Positions 1 to 11,987 of a stretch of DNA of 64,000 nucleotides are shown one piece after another. Source of the DNA: Hyaloscypha bicolor E. Lineage: Eukaryota > Ascomycota > Leotiomycetes > Helotiales > Hyaloscyphaceae. The DNA is taken from NCBI RefSeq assembly GCF_002865645.1, contig NW_020194684.1:1085308-1149307 (forward strand). Direction: 5' to 3'. The notes under the pieces were generated by a model that saw nothing but the letters and a program-made list of their open reading frames with translations, was not told where the DNA came from and ran no database searches. How positions within the stretch are numbered: position 1 is the first letter of the stretch; every line of letters starts with the position of its first letter. A program made the translations under genes and the position numbers.

Positions 1-2668
1 TAGTGCAGTTTCGCCCACCGGCATCGATAATACCCAGCGCCAAAGCACAACCGAACTTGGTCATCGCATCCTCATGGCGATCTCCGACAATCTTCTTGAG
101 CGTCTTTCGGATTGATGCGACCTTCGGATTCATCACCTCGTTCTGTTGGACCATGATCATAGCAAGAGAAATAAGTGCACCTTGTCGGACAAAGTCGGTA
201 GGATCCTTAATCATGGGCTCCAAAAGATCGATGGCTTCATCCAAACCAGTGCCTGCGCAAGAAATACCCAAAGCCATAGCCGCGCCGTATCGTACATGTG
301 GGTTGTAGGACTCCGACAGGAGCTCAACCATACGAGGTACGCTTCCAGGCTTTCGGAAAAGGATGAATCCCAGACTCATGACTGCAATTCTTCGGACATC
401 GTCATTGACGTCGCTGACAGCCACGTGAAGAAGCTGTCGGACAGCCTTGTTGCTACCAGTACCACAATATGCCAGAGCAACGGTCATGATACCTCCATAT
501 CGAAGAGTTGGGTCCGGATCGTTCAGCAGACCTTTGATGAGTACATCGGCACCTTCTTGACGGCCATACATGATCAATGCCATGCCGATAGCAAGGCCTC
601 GGACAATCTTCTCGTGCTGGGTTTCGTGAGCATAAGTGATCATATCCTCCAACGCCTTGACGTTGCCAGTGCCCAACATAATGAGACCCATCGCGAGTCC
701 AACAGCTTCACCGTTGAGCGCGGAGTCCGTGTAAAGGACGCCCTTGAGGCTGTCATAAATCTCCTCAGACCCAGTTGCCATCCCTGCGATACCAAGGCCC
801 AGTGCACCACCATGCTGAATGACTTCTTCCTGAGCCTCTTTGAATTGGTCTTTCAGATAATCGAGGGCTTCAGCACCGTGGTTGGCATAGATCAACCCAT
901 AGGCATACAGAGCTCCGCCTTGGCTGAAAATGGAGCCACCCAACGAAGTCCTACGAGGAAGGTAAGGTTCGAGTAACTTGCGACATTGTGACAAGTTTCC
1001 ACGGTGGATGACACCAAGAGCAGCAGTTGCAGAAAACTTGGACCAATTCACAGCCTTCCCAAGCCATTCCAAATTATCACGGAAGAACTTATCATTCGTT
1101 GTTCCCTGATTCATAAACGCATTGCAAAAGGTGACTGCCGTGTGAAATATCGAATTTCGCCCTTCAAGACTGTCCCGAACCTTGTTGAGAATGCTCAGAT
1201 CGGTGTGGTTGTTTCGGTAGAGGAATTCAAGGTTTAACTTGATCGTCTCACTGCCGTCAAGAATCTGGCGTATTCGGTCGAACATTTCGTACTCCTTATC
1301 AGAAAGCTTCTCTTGTTCTGGAGCAGGGGCGCCAGCACGTTCGTTCAGCTCACCAAGGAGCTGGTCATTTTCGGTGGCTAGCGGAAGAATTAGCTTTCAG
1401 TAAACGACGTAGAACGTTTAAACTTACGATTTTCTTCGTCTGCTAGAGCCTCCGCAACCTTCACTGGCAGTGATTTAATAACCTTGGCAAGGAATTCCTG
1501 AGTGCCATTGTCATACAAATCGAATGCTATTTGGTATGCAATTGCCGTGGAAGTTTGGTCACCGTTTGCCTATGAATCATCAGCCGAGAATCTGGGTTTT
1601 CAGGAAATCCAGTTCATACCACCAACTTCTTCAGCATTGTCGAAGCCTCTTCATCCTGATTCAGATACACAACGCACTTGGCGATAGAAAAGTAATCCGG
1701 CGTTGGGATTTCGTTCAGCAGATCGAGAATCAACCTTAAGATCTCTGTTCGTAGGCTTCTCTCTTGCACAACGCCCATGCAAATATCAAGCACGTACTCC
1801 ATCAGCTCTTCAGTGGGTCCGGGTGTTCCTTCAGCCTCAACCTGCTTCCCTCTTGACTTCTTCTCATCGTCGCTTGCACGCTTGATCACTCTACGCAGAA
1901 CCTCGAGATTCTGTGCCTCCACAGCAATCCCAACAACTTGTCTGTATCTGCCTTCCTGCAAACAACTCTCGAACAATCTCTCGATGACTCTTTGTAACGC
2001 GGCTTGTGTAGCATCGTCTGGAATTACGGTCGCCGTTGATTTTCCTTCCGGGCCTGATACTTCTGCCACATTTTCGATGGATGGTCGTGAAAGGAGAGAC
2101 TTCGAAGGTAGGGTTGATTGAGAGAAGGGTGTCGTTGGTGAGAGGGCTGCGGCCGCGCTGGCATCCTCCGAGCCGTTCGCAAAGGAGGTCTCGAGAGTAG
2201 GCAGCGATCCGGGCTTTGCAGTCTCCTTCGGCGCGATGTGACGGGCAGCTGATACACTGATGTAAGTGTCGACGCATCTCGAGATGATGGTTTCTTCGAA
2301 TTCGCCTTCGTTGTCGAGCTTGAAAAGATCACCAGCACCAAGAGCAAACGTCATACTCTCATTGTATGCAGACAGGTGATAGTAGACCTTTGCCAGGACC
2401 AGAGATGCCAGTTGTCGTTCGGGGAAGGACTCATCTTCGTAGAGTGCCTCACTGAAGGGGCAAGTCAACACAAGGCTCGGAATAGCTAGAATGTACCCAA
2501 GAAAGATTGGACCATTGGAAGCACCTACATTTGACCTATAGAACCCGCCACCTCCGTCCAGAGAGTGTCGATATCATCGTTCAAGGTTTGCAAGGCAAAG
2601 ACCTTGAGCTCGGGCTCCTCGTCGGAGAGGAAGCCCAGCACTCCGGATGCAGAGGTCAAGCCGGGCAT
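1..2668 (-). CDS. RPN2: 26S proteasome regulatory subunit RPN2 (PSMD1), 3'-truncated by window edge
   Basis: RPN2 is the large scaffold subunit of the 19S regulatory particle base; its proteasome/cyclosome (PC) repeats form a toroid that holds other base subunits. Four exons can be read on the minus strand: 2668-2529, 2451-1620, 1569-1428 and 1377 to the left edge. The introns are 77, 50 and 50 nt (GTAGGT..CAG, GTATGA..TAG, GTAAGT..TAG) and the frame is kept through each. The start [20 protein letters not shown] and the stretch [20 protein letters not shown] are typical of the family. The long last exon reads through PC-type Gly/Ala-rich repeats ([33 protein letters not shown]) to the edge. 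About 830 codons are present, so a few hundred C-terminal residues are missing. A Ser/Thr-rich insert near residues 120-170 looks like the usual filamentous-fungal form. Divergent from CET1. Confidence 0.96.
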
Positions 2669-3488
2669 AGTCGATATTGTATCCGCAGATATAAGAGGGC
2701 TCTCGAGCTGATATGGCTGGTCGATTCGAGATGTGTTGAAGGTGAGAAGGCGTAAATGTTGATGGGATGAATTATTGTTGATCACTGCTGATGGAACTCG
2801 CCAGGCACAGCTTTGGTACGTCGCGAGACACAAAGCTTGTGTCGCGGCCGCGCTAAACTCTATTTGTCAGCCACCCTCGTTGCGTCCTGAATCGTGAGGC
2901 TGCCAATCTTCCTCGCGTCAACCCATCAATTTTCAGTTGCACGAGAAGGCGATCAGCAAATCGGAAAAGAATGACTTTTTCTATAGGAATACGTGAACTC
3001 TTATTCAACTCAGTAACACCTGATCTAGCATAATAGCTGGCACCTTATCATTCTCTCATCCCGCGCGGTTCTGAGGCTGCAGGAAATCAAACGCTATCTT
3101 TCAGGAGGTGGAGCTTCGGTAGCTAAGGGGATTTTCAAGAAAATGTATGGACATCTGTCAAACCAAGACCATCTCCACCAGCAACTGCCCAACCACGACA
3201 AGCACCATGTCTATCTATCTGTAGGCCCTCCGAATTGCTGCTGCAGTCGTATAGACGTCTGCGAACTCCTCCCCGCCAGTTCCTCGTCGCGGTCGAAGCG
3301 TTGCCTGGGATCCTTTGTTCACCACCGTTTGCGCCAGCATCGATACATCCCATCCGTCAAGCTGAGTTGAGCTGGCAGAAAATTGGCGCAAGAGCTATCA
3401 GATGAACGACCCTTCGAAGCGAATATCGAGTTATTCGTAGCCTGGGGCAGGGCGCGCTTGATCTAGAGCCAGAGACCGAATCGCAAAT
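2669..3488. promoter_or_regulatory. Divergent intergenic region RPN2 / CET1
   Basis: This 820-bp region lies between the start codons of two divergently transcribed housekeeping genes, so it must hold both promoters and 5' leaders. Reading frames here are short and lack coding character. I see no clear TATA box close to either start and no RNA gene. Confidence 0.6.
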
Positions 3489-5887
3489 ATGGATCTCCGT
3501 TCAATCATCAACACCGAAGCTGGAGAGAGTTCTGTCCAAAAGCAAGCTGCGCCAGTCACTCCAGTACAGGCACATCCGCAGCAAAGCTTTAGGGACTATA
3601 GCCATCCTCCGCAAGCCTCGCCGGGCAAACACCCTTCGCAGGACTATGGCGTACAGCAGGGTGGGCCTTACACTTCACCAATTGCGTACCAAGGAAACTA
3701 TTCAGGACGACCTCCTCCACCGCCCATCCAAGCACCACCTCAAAATGATTTGCGTTCTCCTGCCAGGCCGTACGCTGCGCAGTCGCCGTACGCGCACACT
3801 CCATCGTCAGCACCTGGTCAATATCCTTTCCCACCAGCTCATCAAACACCCCAAAGTCCCGCCCAACACCACCAATACCCACCCTCTCTCCAACAAAGGG
3901 ACAGCTACTCTTCGCAACAAGGTCCTCCACCGCATCCGCAACACCAGAACTCCTATAGTCACGCGTCTCCTGCCCCACAAACTCCTCCAATTGGCATTCC
4001 TGGTGCAGCCCATCCGTACCTCCAACACCAAAGATCACAATCTTCACTCTCGAACTCCACTCCTACATCCGCTCATAGCCAGCAGCAGTACTTCAACCAA
4101 TACCCACAAGACAGTCCAGTCTCCACAGGCCATTTCCCACCATCTCAGAATCCGCAGCACCAGCGCCAACAATCTCAGCAATCTCAACCTGGGACACCAC
4201 TTGGCCCTCCTTTGACACAGCGGCAATCCTCAGGAACCTTTCCCCAACCTCAGAGCCCTTACCAGCAGCGACAAAATACCTTACCTTCAGGATCTTTCTC
4301 GGTCCAACCAATATCTCCTGCACCTCCACCACCCGCAACGATTCCACGATTACCAAGCACACCCGGTGGTTATGATTCACATCGCTCATCGACAAGCGAA
4401 CAACAAAGAAGGTCACAGAGTGAGAGGGAACAAAGTCTTAGCGTGAGCCCGAAAACTCGGCTCCCGAGCCAACCTCGTGGTGAAATCACCACTCCACAAT
4501 CTGAGAGCGGCTCCATCAACTCTACGAAGCGAAAGATGGAGGATCGAGAGATACCCGTCGAAGAACCTCGGCGTATAGAACAGTACGATGTGAAACCTCA
4601 AGTCAATGGTGATCATCGTATCCCTTCGAGCTCTCCACTGCAGCCACCCAAAAAGCGAATTCGTTACACAGAGCCTCCGATATGGGCGCAGAGTGTACGG
4701 AAGAGAGGTGTTTTTGTTTCAAAGATGAACGGGAAACAACCAGCTACTGTTTACCAATCTCAGGTGGTTTCTTCACCCTTGGTGAAAGCTGAGACCGATG
4801 GAAATCGGCAGGTGACACCTGCAGCCACACGTCAATCAACTTCAGACGTGTCAGACGAACCTAATCCATCGTTGTTGGGTCCGTGGGAATGGAGTATCAC
4901 CGGCCACAAGGTCAGTCAAGAGATGACAAAACTTGTGGCAGACTTCATCTACATGAACGTGCTCAATCGCGGTGATCTGGGGGAGCTTGCAAGCCGAGGA
5001 GTGGAGATTGAGATCGAGGCCAAGTTAGGCCAGCTCATCAACAAGGAGACCAATGAGAGGTATGAATTGCCTGTCACGTCAGAGTGCATTCTCGCAGACA
5101 GTGCTCGAGTGGGATTTAGGAGTTCTATGACAGAGGTACGTTGATTTCTGAAATTCACAAAATATACTTCACACATTGCTCACGATTGGACAGTCGCAAC
5201 ATCGATCCTTGAACGATTTCCTGAATGACAAGGTTGCTGAAACGCACCCAGCAAATCCTGGCGCGAAGAGCAGAGTCAAGATCGATTATCTTCACCGTCG
5301 CGAAATCGACAAATTTTACGAGCTCCCAGCCGCAATGCACGCCAATCTACCAGCTGCTGTCCGTAAACAGCTCAATCCTCGTCACACTGTCAAAGTCCGG
5401 GTCACCCACGACAAAAAGACGAACCAAATCCTAGCAAAGATCATCAAAGCCCGAATTGTTGATCTTGATATCCATAACCCGCAATGGCCACTTGACTGTA
5501 GGATCAGTATCAATTTTGAAATGAAGTATGACGGTGATATTGAGGAAATAATTGCTGCAGGTATTGGCGAGCGTATTCCCGACCGAAGCAAAGACCGGTT
5601 GAGCTACACACAGAGCCATTACCAAATTGACTTGACTCAAGTTACACAAGTGACATCGGTCAATGTAAGCTTTCGCCTCCAGAGATTCTCCTATCTGAAA
5701 TACTAACAGTTACTAGGGCGTAAATCGCGTTGACAAAGAGCATGAACTCGAAATCGAACTCAAAACAGCAGCCGTCATGGAACAGGGCAGGCGAGCTGCA
5801 TCTAATGAGCCGCACGAATATTTGGCCTTGGTAGGAGGCTTAATCGATAACATGCGCGTTCTATCACGAACTGTTCCGTGGCCTTGA
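3489..5887 (+). CDS. CET1: mRNA 5'-triphosphatase (capping enzyme beta subunit, Cet1 family)
   Basis: The enzyme removes the gamma phosphate from the 5' end of nascent pre-mRNA, the first step of nuclear capping, and belongs to the metal-dependent triphosphate tunnel family. Exons are 3489-5135, 5194-5664 and 5717-5887, all in phase 0, giving 762 aa. The second intron has a perfect TACTAAC branch site just before its acceptor. Residues 1 to about 400 are Pro/Gln/Ser-rich and probably disordered. The catalytic domain starts near WEWSITGHKVS. Metal-binding motif A is EIEAKLG (about residue 508) and motif C is ELEIEL in the last exon, with tunnel residues such as TVKVRVTHDKK between them. The protein ends GGLIDNMRVLSRTVPWP. 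The N-terminal tail is much longer than in yeast, as is common in filamentous fungi. The ATG at 3489 is the first in frame after a plausible leader. Confidence 0.95.
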
Positions 5888-6101
5888 GGAGGATTCATGA
5901 AGATGGGAGTGTGTGCTACTTTTAGCGTTCATATGCAAGGGATTGATGGTACGGACTCGATACCCGCGGCGTTTTCTGGGCATATGAAAAGGGAACAGGA
6001 AAGTCTGCAACATAGCAAAGCAGATATATACGTAATGGGTATCCATTTGGAGGCATACTGCCCTTCGCACCATCTAATAGTTGGCCTTATCGTGGCTCCT
6101 A
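5888..6101. other. 3' flank of CET1, no gene seen
   Basis: Short open frames here show no domain or conserved motif. The stretch probably holds the CET1 3' UTR, followed directly by a decayed inverted-repeat element. Confidence 0.5.
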
Positions 6102-6842
6102 AAATGCAGTGGCTTTTAGTCGAGGAAAGCGAAACGTCCCCTACCAAAAATGGCTAAAAAGCCGGGATTTTTTCACGATTTTAAGTCACATACCTCCACG
6201 CGCTTAAGAGTAATCTATATTATTAAGATTAGGACTTATAATAAGTACAGTCACTGTCAACTAATATTAGGTCAAGCGAGGTTTTACACCAAAACTCGGT
6301 CCTGACACTTTCCAAACTGTCCACAATACGAGGGTTTTTCAGTAAAATCCTCCCGATCCAATCATTCATTGGATCATTCCCCTTAACTCTGCCAATTCTA
6401 GTAATTCTATGATTACGTTGTCGTAAAGTTATATAGGGGTAATTCTTAGGAAATGCCCCCTCCACCCGAATTCGCTTATTTTCTTGGCGAAAATTGGACC
6501 ATCGCAATCACGAGTTAATTAAACGATATATATTTAATTCCTAGCTTAAATAGAATCGTATGAAAGTTAGATTATATATTAAATATCAAAGGCTATAATT
6601 CGTAGAGAAAGTTATATGTCATAGGCGTTGTGGTGCAGTGCGGGGAAAGGCAAAATGGCGATTTTTGGTGGGGGTTTAAAAAGTAACCTAATATGAGTTG
6701 TCTAGTAATAAAGGAGCCGATTTTATGTTAAGCATTTTTCGTCGCGAAATTTGGTAAGGAATTTTTGATTTTCTTAGTTTAGTAAACACATAGAAAAACG
6801 AGGAGACATCTCGCTGTGCCCGACTGAAAAGCCACTGCATTT
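6102..6842. mobile_element. Decayed inverted-repeat DNA element (Tc1/mariner-pogo type)
   Basis: The two ends form imperfect terminal inverted repeats of about 48 bp. The left reads AAATGCAGTGGCTTTTAGTC and the right, reversed, AAATGCAGTGGCTTTTCAGT, with similarity continuing past AGCGA. Each end is flanked by TA (6100-6101 and 6843-6844), as expected for Tc1/mariner or pogo insertions. The 741-bp interior is A+T-rich. A minus-strand open stretch at 6229-6507 (WIGRILLKNPRIVDSL) loosely recalls the helix-turn-helix part of pogo/Fot1 transposases, but that is a weak match by eye. I infer a short, dead or non-autonomous copy. CTCC/GGAG just outside the TA is also inverted, so the exact border is uncertain. 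Confidence 0.6.
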
Positions 6843-7161
6843 TAGGAGTGACGTCAACTCCGGCTGGTCTTGTCTGAAGTTCATGAACGCGTGACGTCCA
6901 CACTAAACCCCCTCGAGGAAAAGAACGCCACATTCAGGGGTAAGAGCACTAACGAAGGCACCTCGCTCCACTCAACGCGTCTCCCAGGATCCGAATCACA
7001 TCCCTCTCACCGCTCCTGAAGCCCCTCCTCCCCCCCTCCCCCTCCACCTCACACATTTCTGTTTATCCACCCCAGACCCCCAGAACAACCTCCCGAGTTG
7101 TGGGTAATTGCGTTTCTTGTCCCATTTCCATGGTTCTGCATTCGAAACTCTGTGGGGGAAT
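6843..7161 (+). promoter_or_regulatory. Upstream region of the 7162 gene with pyrimidine tract
   Basis: This region carries a strong C/T-rich tract at about 7018-7060, typical of fungal promoters and 5' leaders that lack a TATA box. No gene is seen. Confidence 0.45.
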
Positions 7162-10100
7162 ATGGATAATCCAGGCCAGTGCAAGGCACTGAATGTCTCG
7201 GACGAAAAGCGCTGTCTTGAAGCTGCTACCTCTGTAAATGGCCTCTTTTGCTCGTTTCACTCCAAGCAATGCCAAGGTAACTTCTCCATTTCCTATTCCC
7301 CCCCTCTCGAAATGTTTCATCGGTAGTCATTGACACCGAACAGGTTTGTACCGAGGATATAAGCTCCGCAACGCCCGCCTCGACAGGCTCTCAGCAAACC
7401 GTCCCACCTTCCTAGCATCCGCTACCGTCCCCCTCTCACACCAGGACTTCTCGCTCATCACCACGCAATCAGATTGCAAAGAAGTGCACGATCATCTCTT
7501 CCTCATTCTCCAGCTTCTCGAGCGTGTCATCCGAGCGAGGAAATTGCATCACTCGAGATTCTTTGCGGAAGATTGTGATTATGGGCATGCGAAGTTCTTA
7601 GAGGATTTGCAGAGCCAGAAAGGGACGGTGGTTAGGGCATTGGAGAGGTTGGAACGCAGGACGGCAGAAGTGCTGTTTAGGGAGGAGAAGTGGTATGGTT
7701 GGGTGAGGGAGTGCCAGGATGAGGAGGAGAGGGGCAGAGAGAAAGAGCGGGAGAAGGTCAGGATGGAGGCTGCTATGTTTAAGAGGCATTGGAAGGCGGC
7801 GCAGTTGAGAGCTCGAGACGCGAAGGCGAAGGAGGATAAAATGAGGCAGGACGCTTACCTGGAACAAGCGTATAAAGAGAGTTTGGCCTTGAAGGAGAGG
7901 AATGGTGAGGGAGAAGATACCGATGATGATGAGATGGATTGGGATCCTATTGAGGATGTCTTGGAGGACAATAGGGGGAGTTACCTTGACCTCGTCCAGA
8001 CTTTCCTTTGGATGGTGGACCCGAACGCTGCGGCTGAAGCAGATACTGCCATGGTAGGTATCAATGCACCTACCCCTTCGACCCCTGGCCCGTCCGTTCT
8101 CACCGAAACTCCTGAATCGGCTCCGAAATTGAACGCCGAGATCCCACAAGGGGCCAAGGCTTCCCCATCATCCAAGAAAGCAAAATCAAAGAACAAAAAG
8201 AAGGCTACTCCGGCCGCCAAGGCCCCCGAACCAAAGCCAGAGCCAGACAAAGGCCTGATCGAATCCCGAGAAGAAATGCATGAGAGGTTGAAGAACGGCA
8301 CCGAATATAACCAGGCGAAGGTCAAAGGCGTTATGATCGCTGGGACATTGGAAAATCCGGTCATCTCTACGAAAACGGTGACGTTTCCCGAGAATCTGAT
8401 CCAGAAGATGCTCGCAGAGATACATGACATCAAGCATCTGCTCTTTTGTCGACTCCTCTTAGGACATGCGGCACTACTTCCAGCAGCCCTTCGTGCAAAC
8501 AACGTGGAAGAATTCCTAGCGGACCCCGAAGTCACCACCGCCGCTCTCCGAGACATCTGCTTGAAGATGGAGAATCCGAGTCTTCAGGACATCCGTGATG
8601 CTTGTGCAGACTTCTTCCGTTCCGAGGAAGAAGAGGAAGAAGCAGACATCGAGATGGCCAAACCAGCTAGTCCAACATCCAAGGATACAGACGAACATGG
8701 CATGCCTATGTTCAAGTTGAAGAAGCAAAAGGGCGAGCTACCTGACACGTGGAAACCTAAAAGCGAGATGGCAAAGATGGCAGAGCAGATGGGGCAATTG
8801 CCCACGTTCGACTCTATTATGGAGAATGAAGAAGGTGGGGCAGTGAACTTTGGCGAGAACAAGGATTCCAAGGTCCCGGGGAAGAAGATCCGAGTCAAGA
8901 TTTGTGGCAAATCTATCTGGAATTATCCCAGCAACAAGGCGATGAATCGTGGTGGCTGGTTACACTTTTGCATAATTGCCAAGGATAGCAGTCTCCACGA
9001 TGCAGTTGCCCTTTGTCGCCATTGGGACGAGTTTTTCGAGTTAAATATTTTGGCCATTTGGCAGTATTTCCCAGGTGCTAATTGGGCTGAATGGGTCGGC
9101 AACAGATATCGGCAGCAGATGTTGCAGTTGGTATATATCACTTTCCCCCGTCAACTTCTATCTCCCTTTCTTACCAGGATTTAGGGCTTCATCATGTACT
9201 TCGAAAGTGCTTCACCAGACGCTCACGACTTGACTATTCGAGAGAACAACAGAAACCGCGGTGGAGGTCGCCGTTCTCATGCTGTTTTCGAAGCACGAAA
9301 CTTCATCTGCGCCCACATCAAGCGAGACGATCCAGTTAGTCGCCGTCTTGTCCAATATCTCTCGATGCAGAGCCACACACTGCTAGTTCTTGTTCGAGAT
9401 GCAGAGACTGGAAAACTTCTCATCAAACCTGAGGAAGAAGAACGTTGGCTCTACCGCGAGAAGAGTGGCATTGGAAGAGCTTCGAGAAATGGAGGTTGGC
9501 ATATCATCAAGAGCATTGGACCCACATTCTTCGAGGAGATGGATCAGTACCGACAATGGAAGTTTTCGTTCAAGGAATACTATGACGTTTATGTCTGGGA
9601 TCTGGAACCGGGAGAACCTTTTGCCGTTCTGTACAATACTGTTCAACAGGTAAGTTGCATTTGTACCTTCATGTCTGATCCTTTTCTAACGATCCAACAG
9701 ATGTTATTCAAAGCACACCGTTTTCGCTCAGGCCCAGATATCTACAATCCCGCGGGACCTGTCCTGAAAACCATCTGTAGAGACTCTGAGACTAATCGAG
9801 CCCGCGACATCCAACCTGGGGAAGTTATTATGAGCATCTGGGACGATGTCAACCACCCAGGTACAACATTCTTTTACAGCAAAGACGAGAATCATGCCGA
9901 CCAAAGCGAAGGCAATCTTTCTCTTCGGAGAGTCTTCGATGAGCCTAACAAGTTCCCAAAAAATTTGTTCTATACTAAAGCGGACGAACTTGAGGATGCA
10001 ATTCTGTTCCCCGAGGAACTGGCGGACAAGAAATTGGACCCGCTTGATGTTGGAAATGTTGATCCCATTGGAATGTGGGAGGAGGGCTTTTCGCTGAAGG

Positions 10101-11611
10101 GCTTTGTTGAGGGTGATTGCTTCGAGTCCGATTCTGATACCGAAAGTGAAGCGTGGATGACCGACTCTGACGCTGAACATGAGGACGAGGATGACTCAGA
10201 TTTGGATGACGAGGGCGATGAGGAAGATGCTGTTGATGCCGAGCAAGAAACGGCGGGTGCGATAAACGCGACTGAGGTGGAGCAAAAGCCCAAGATAGAC
10301 ATGGTCGAGGTTGCTCGAGCTATGGGACACTCTGACGAAATGCGGGAGGTCATGAAAAAGATGCTGCTCAAGCCGAAGCGAGTACCAAGAGACCGATCGA
10401 GTCCTGCCGCTATGCAAGCTGAGTTTATGGAGTTTCTTGACAAGGAGAAAGCAAAGGGTAAGTTGCCTTTCTTCAGATTAATTCGAAATGCTGATTGTAC
10501 CTCAGTGTTCAAGCAGGTTTGGCACAGCGCCGATCTGGAGCCGAATGCGCAGGCACACTATACAGAGATGATGGATATGACCAGGAAGTGCCGGAAGCAC
10601 TGCCGCAACACATTTGACTGTGCTCCAGTTATTCTGGGGCTCTATCTGGTCGACGATCTCAACGTTGAACCCGAATACGCCAAGGGTGTTCACAAAGCTA
10701 TTGCTAAAATCGCACCGTTCTTCTATCCCCAATTTCTTGAGTCCGAGGATGGGGAACCTTTCAGAAATTCATTGATGTTCAATCAAGCAGAACGCGCGAA
10801 GAACTTCCCGGATATTCGGTCGCATGTCTCTAATAAATATCGCGCCCCTAGTTTCTGGAAAGAATTTGAGGATGAGATGCGTAAGGTGCATGGCGAATTG
10901 AATGAACTACCTGCCGAGTGGGACCTCCATATTCGGCCAATAATCGCCCATCGTAAGTTTCCAAGTCCATAGTCAAAGGTCAGCACCTAACAGTAACCAG
11001 TGTACAAATGTGGTGTCCTCCGCAGCAGATCAGATCTTCGGGTCCAAGGCGAAGCAATCGCAGGGAAAGAGCCAGGCCGCGACAAGTGGGATGTTTTCTT
11101 CGATTGGAGGAGAAACATGAACAATATGAATTGGGACCCTGCAATGGTGAATCCTCGCACAATAGCCCCCTTCAAGGCCACAGCCAAGAACTTCGCTCTC
11201 AAAAATCCTACTGCCCGCTTTGCAGTCCTCACTCTATGGAGCGCGCCTCATTTCTACCCCTTGATGATTGGATGGGACAATCGTGACCCGACCTCCTTTC
11301 GGGATCTCATTGGGAGATATTTCAATTGGATGTTCGTTCCAAAAGACTTGCCCCGGTCAGAATGGAGCATTCATCTCAGCGCCCAAGCTCGTATCACTCC
11401 CTACAAGAAATTCCTTGGCAAAAATGTAATTGCGAGGAGAGATAAATATTTGGTTATGGCGACCGATGAGGGGGAACTGTTCAAGTTGGTTGCGGCTACT
11501 ACGTTTGCGATTCAGACAAAACCTTGGAGATTGGAGTTGGATCTCTGGAAGAGTTTCGTGAATGTTGATCTCGAGTTTCTGGAAGGTTTGGATGACAAAT
11601 GGGTGGACTAA
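7162..11611 (+). CDS. Large uncharacterised fungal protein with N-terminal Cys/His motif
   Basis: Six exons (7162-7276, 7344-9130, 9185-9649, 9701-10457, 10506-10952, 11001-11611) splice to 1,393 aa. The total is divisible by three and each border has a good GT..AG pair. The N-terminus, GQCKALNVSDEKRC followed by CSFHSKQC, looks like a small zinc knuckle (C-x10-C..C-x2-H-x3-C). It is followed by charged coiled-coil segments (about residues 130-230), a Lys/Ala-rich linker, an acidic Asp/Glu-rich stretch (about residues 870-915) and a conserved-looking C-terminal part. I do not recognise the function. Introns 9650-9700 (51 nt) and 10458-10505 (48 nt) are multiples of three without stops, so retention would keep the frame. 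An upstream in-frame ATG at 7108 is possible; 7162 (MDNPGQC) was chosen because it directly precedes the Cys motif. Confidence 0.85.
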
Positions 11612-11987
11612 ATAGGCTAGAATTGCCACGTGAGTACAAGATTGTTGGGTACCAATAACAACGCCTTTGTTTACGTTTCTTCATTGGGAACTAGAAGTGA
11701 ACACGATACTGAGTACACGTCCTCCGCATTCCACAACACCAGCTTGGCGGTGGACAGCTGGATTCCTGACTTGCAAGTTGCGTCATTGCCTGACAATCAG
11801 TGTGTCTCAACGTTCATCTGGCAAGAATGTCGCCCCCATTCCTTCATGTCAACCTCTCTATAAACCTTTCCAAACCTCGACTCTCCTTCTCTCAATAACT
11901 TTCTCCGCAACAGTGTTGCCATTTTCTCGAATTTGCCTACATATATTTCTGACGTTTTGTCCATCACACTCGCTTACTCGCGATATC

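Noticed and set aside
146..976. Plus-strand 276-codon open frame
   Set aside because: It is antisense to the RPN2 last exon, whose minus-strand reading matches the family throughout.
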